The notes under the pieces were generated by a model. It worked only from the letters and a program-made list of their open reading frames with translations. It did not search any database and was not told the DNA's origin. DNA of 64,000 nucleotides from Caulobacter radicis (GTDB lineage Bacteria > Pseudomonadota > Alphaproteobacteria > Caulobacterales > Caulobacteraceae): assembly GCF_003094615.1 (NCBI RefSeq), contig NZ_QDKO01000011.1:1-64000 (forward strand), written 5' to 3'. Positions 62,735 through 64,000 of the stretch are shown here, one piece after another. The translations under genes were made by a program, and so were the position numbers. Positions within the stretch are counted from its first letter, which is position 1. Every line of letters begins with the position of its first letter.

Positions 62735-64000
62735 ATGTTTGAAGGCCTCTCCCCCCTCGCCCGTGAAGCCCGCTCCTGGCCGTTCGAGCAGGCGCGCGCC
62801 ACCATTGCCCGCGTCCTGCGCGTGCGCCTCCCCGACCGCGCCGACCAGGAGGCCGCCAAGGCCCTGATCGACGCCGGCAAGACCGACGAGGCGGTGAAAG
62901 CCTATCCGGCCCTTTCCAAGGCCGTGATCTTCGAGACCGGCTATGGCCCGTCCGGCCTGCCGCACCTGGGCACCTTCGGCGAGGTGGCGCGCACGACCAT
63001 GGTGCGCCAGGCCTTCCGCGCGCTGGTCGACGACCACATCCCCACGCGCCTGATCGCCTTCAGCGACGACATGGACGGCCTGCGCAAGGTTCCCGACAAC
63101 ATCGAGAACAAGCAGCCGCTGATCGAGGACCTGGGCAAGCCGCTGACCGTCGTCCGCGACCCCTTCGGCACCCACGACAGCTTCGGCGCCCACAACAACG
63201 CCCGCCTGCGCGCCTTCCTCGACGGCTTCGGCTTCGAGTACGAGTTCGTCAGCTCGACCGAATGCTACAAGGGCGGCGTGTTCGACGAGACCCTGCTGAC
63301 GGCGCTGGCCCGCTTCGACGCCATCCAGAAGGTCATGCTGCCGACCCTGGGCGAAGAGCGCCGCGCCACCTATTCGCCGTTCCTTCCCGTGAGCCCGACC
63401 ACCGGCAAGGTGCTTCAGGTCCCGACCCTGGAGCGCAACGTCGAGAAGGGCACGATCGTCTTCGAGGACGAGGACGGCTCGCGCGTCGAGGTCCCGGTCA
63501 CCGGCGGCCACGTGAAGATGCAGTGGAAGCCCGACTGGGCCATGCGCTGGACGGCGCTGGGCGTCGACTACGAGATGAGCGGCAAGGACCTGATCGACTC
63601 GGTCAAGGCCTCCAGCGCCATCTGCAAGGCGCTGGGCGGGGTTCCGCCGGAAGGCTTCAACTACGAGCTCTTCCTGGACGAGAACAACCAGAAGATCTCC
63701 AAGTCCAAGGGCAACGGCCTGTCGATGGAGGACTGGCTGCGCTACGGCGCGCCGGAAAGCCTGTCGTACTACATGTTCCAGAGCCCCAAGTCGGCCAAGA
63801 AGCTCTATTTCGACGTCATCCCCAAGGCGACGGACGAGTACCTGCAGCAACTGGACGCCTTCGGCCGCCAGGAGCCGGCCAAGCAGCTCGACAATCCGGT
63901 CTGGCACATCCACGCCGGCAAGCCGCCGGAGCAGGGCTCGCCGGTGTCGTTCAGCCTGATGCTGAACCTGGTGTCGGCCGCCGACGCCTCGACCAAGGAG
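62735..64000 (+). CDS. lysK: Class I lysyl-tRNA synthetase, 3'-truncated by window
   Basis: 422 codons are visible, open to the right edge. A class I (archaeal-type) LysRS, common in alphaproteobacteria. The HIGH-like motif is in [15 protein letters not shown] (about residues 69-83), and the KMSKS-like motif is KISKSKGNG starting at K320. [18 protein letters not shown] is typical as well (read here as [16 protein letters not shown]). It charges tRNA-Lys. The ATG at 62735 starts the protein-like sequence. A minus-strand frame over the same region is a shadow. Confidence 0.93.
   Translation, partial: MFEGLSPLAREARSWPFEQARATIARVLRVRLPDRADQEAAKALIDAGKTDEAVKAYPALSKAVIFETGYGPSGLPHLGTFGEVARTTMVRQAFRALVDDHIPTRLIAFSDDMDGLRKVPDNIENKQPLIEDLGKPLTVVRDPFGTHDSFGAHNNARLRAFLDGFGFEYEFVSSTECYKGGVFDETLLTALARFDAIQKVMLPTLGEERRATYSPFLPVSPTTGKVLQVPTLERNVEKGTIVFEDEDGSRVEVPVTGGHVKMQWKPDWAMRWTALGVDYEMSGKDLIDSVKASSAICKALGGVPPEGFNYELFLDENNQKISKSKGNGLSMEDWLRYGAPESLSYYMFQSPKSAKKLYFDVIPKATDEYLQQLDAFGRQEPAKQLDNPVWHIHAGKPPEQGSPVSFSLMLNLVSAADASTKE

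Noticed and set aside
61979..63913. Minus-strand frame of over 600 codons near the right end
   Set aside because: It is antisense to the RES toxin and class I LysRS, both of which have intact motifs.

Overview
The window is high-GC alphaproteobacterial DNA, most likely from Caulobacter or a very close relative. The evidence is a complete pilA-cpaABCDEF-tadBC (Flp/Tad pilus) cluster with CtrA-type boxes, a maltodextrin locus built around a TonB-dependent receptor, a class I lysyl-tRNA synthetase, HWE-family histidine kinase, and Caulobacter-type promoter and start-codon habits. Identification is from protein motifs and gene order read by eye; no database was searched.

Layout. 1-2.2 kb: end of a class IV aminotransferase gene, then two TadE-like pseudopilin genes and a secretin-N-domain protein on the minus strand. 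2.5-12.2 kb: two small Flp pilins in tandem, a strong terminator, then the pilus export machine cpaA, cpaB-C-D-E-F, tadB, tadC. 12.2-23.8 kb and 26.5-30.4 kb: a sugar-utilisation locus with a flavin-dependent halogenase homologue, TonB receptor, secreted alpha-amylase, alpha-glucosidase, LacI-type regulator, GH97 glucosidase, MFS sugar transporter and GH15 glucoamylase. GCAAA/TTTGC-type inverted repeats lie in its promoters, so I infer one LacI-controlled regulon. An Rrf2 regulator/thioredoxin-reductase-like pair and a DUF1697 gene lie inside it. 30.6-36.4 kb: housekeeping genes (rmuC, def, zapE), a lipoprotein and a sensor kinase. 36.5-39.9 kb: sdhCDAB and a coupled membrane protein. 40.5-42.8 kb: a [2Fe-2S] ferredoxin and its reductase, and a GST. 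42.9-46.2 kb: an OafA-type acyltransferase, then a roughly 1 kb patch holding a degenerate tRNA-Thr copy, an unknown secreted protein, a frameshifted small gene and the intact tRNA-Thr(CGT). 46.2-52.6 kb: hemY, a Mic60-like gene, hemD and hemC, divergent from tsaD-gpsA. 52.8-57.6 kb: small enzymes, kdsD, creatininase-like gene and a GAF/Fis regulator. 57.9-61.6 kb: aldehyde dehydrogenase and acetyl-CoA synthetase, together a route from acetaldehyde via acetate to acetyl-CoA. 61.8 kb to the end: an Xre-RES toxin-antitoxin pair and the 5' part of lysK.

The most distinctive non-genic signal is a set of intergenic inverted-repeat elements of several sequence families sharing one design: two long complementary arms, each arm itself able to form a small hairpin, sometimes with a further internal hairpin whose two sides change together between copies. 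The 34-bp-arm types sit in four of the five convergent gene gaps longer than 50 bp; the other types follow the upstream gene in tandem gaps.
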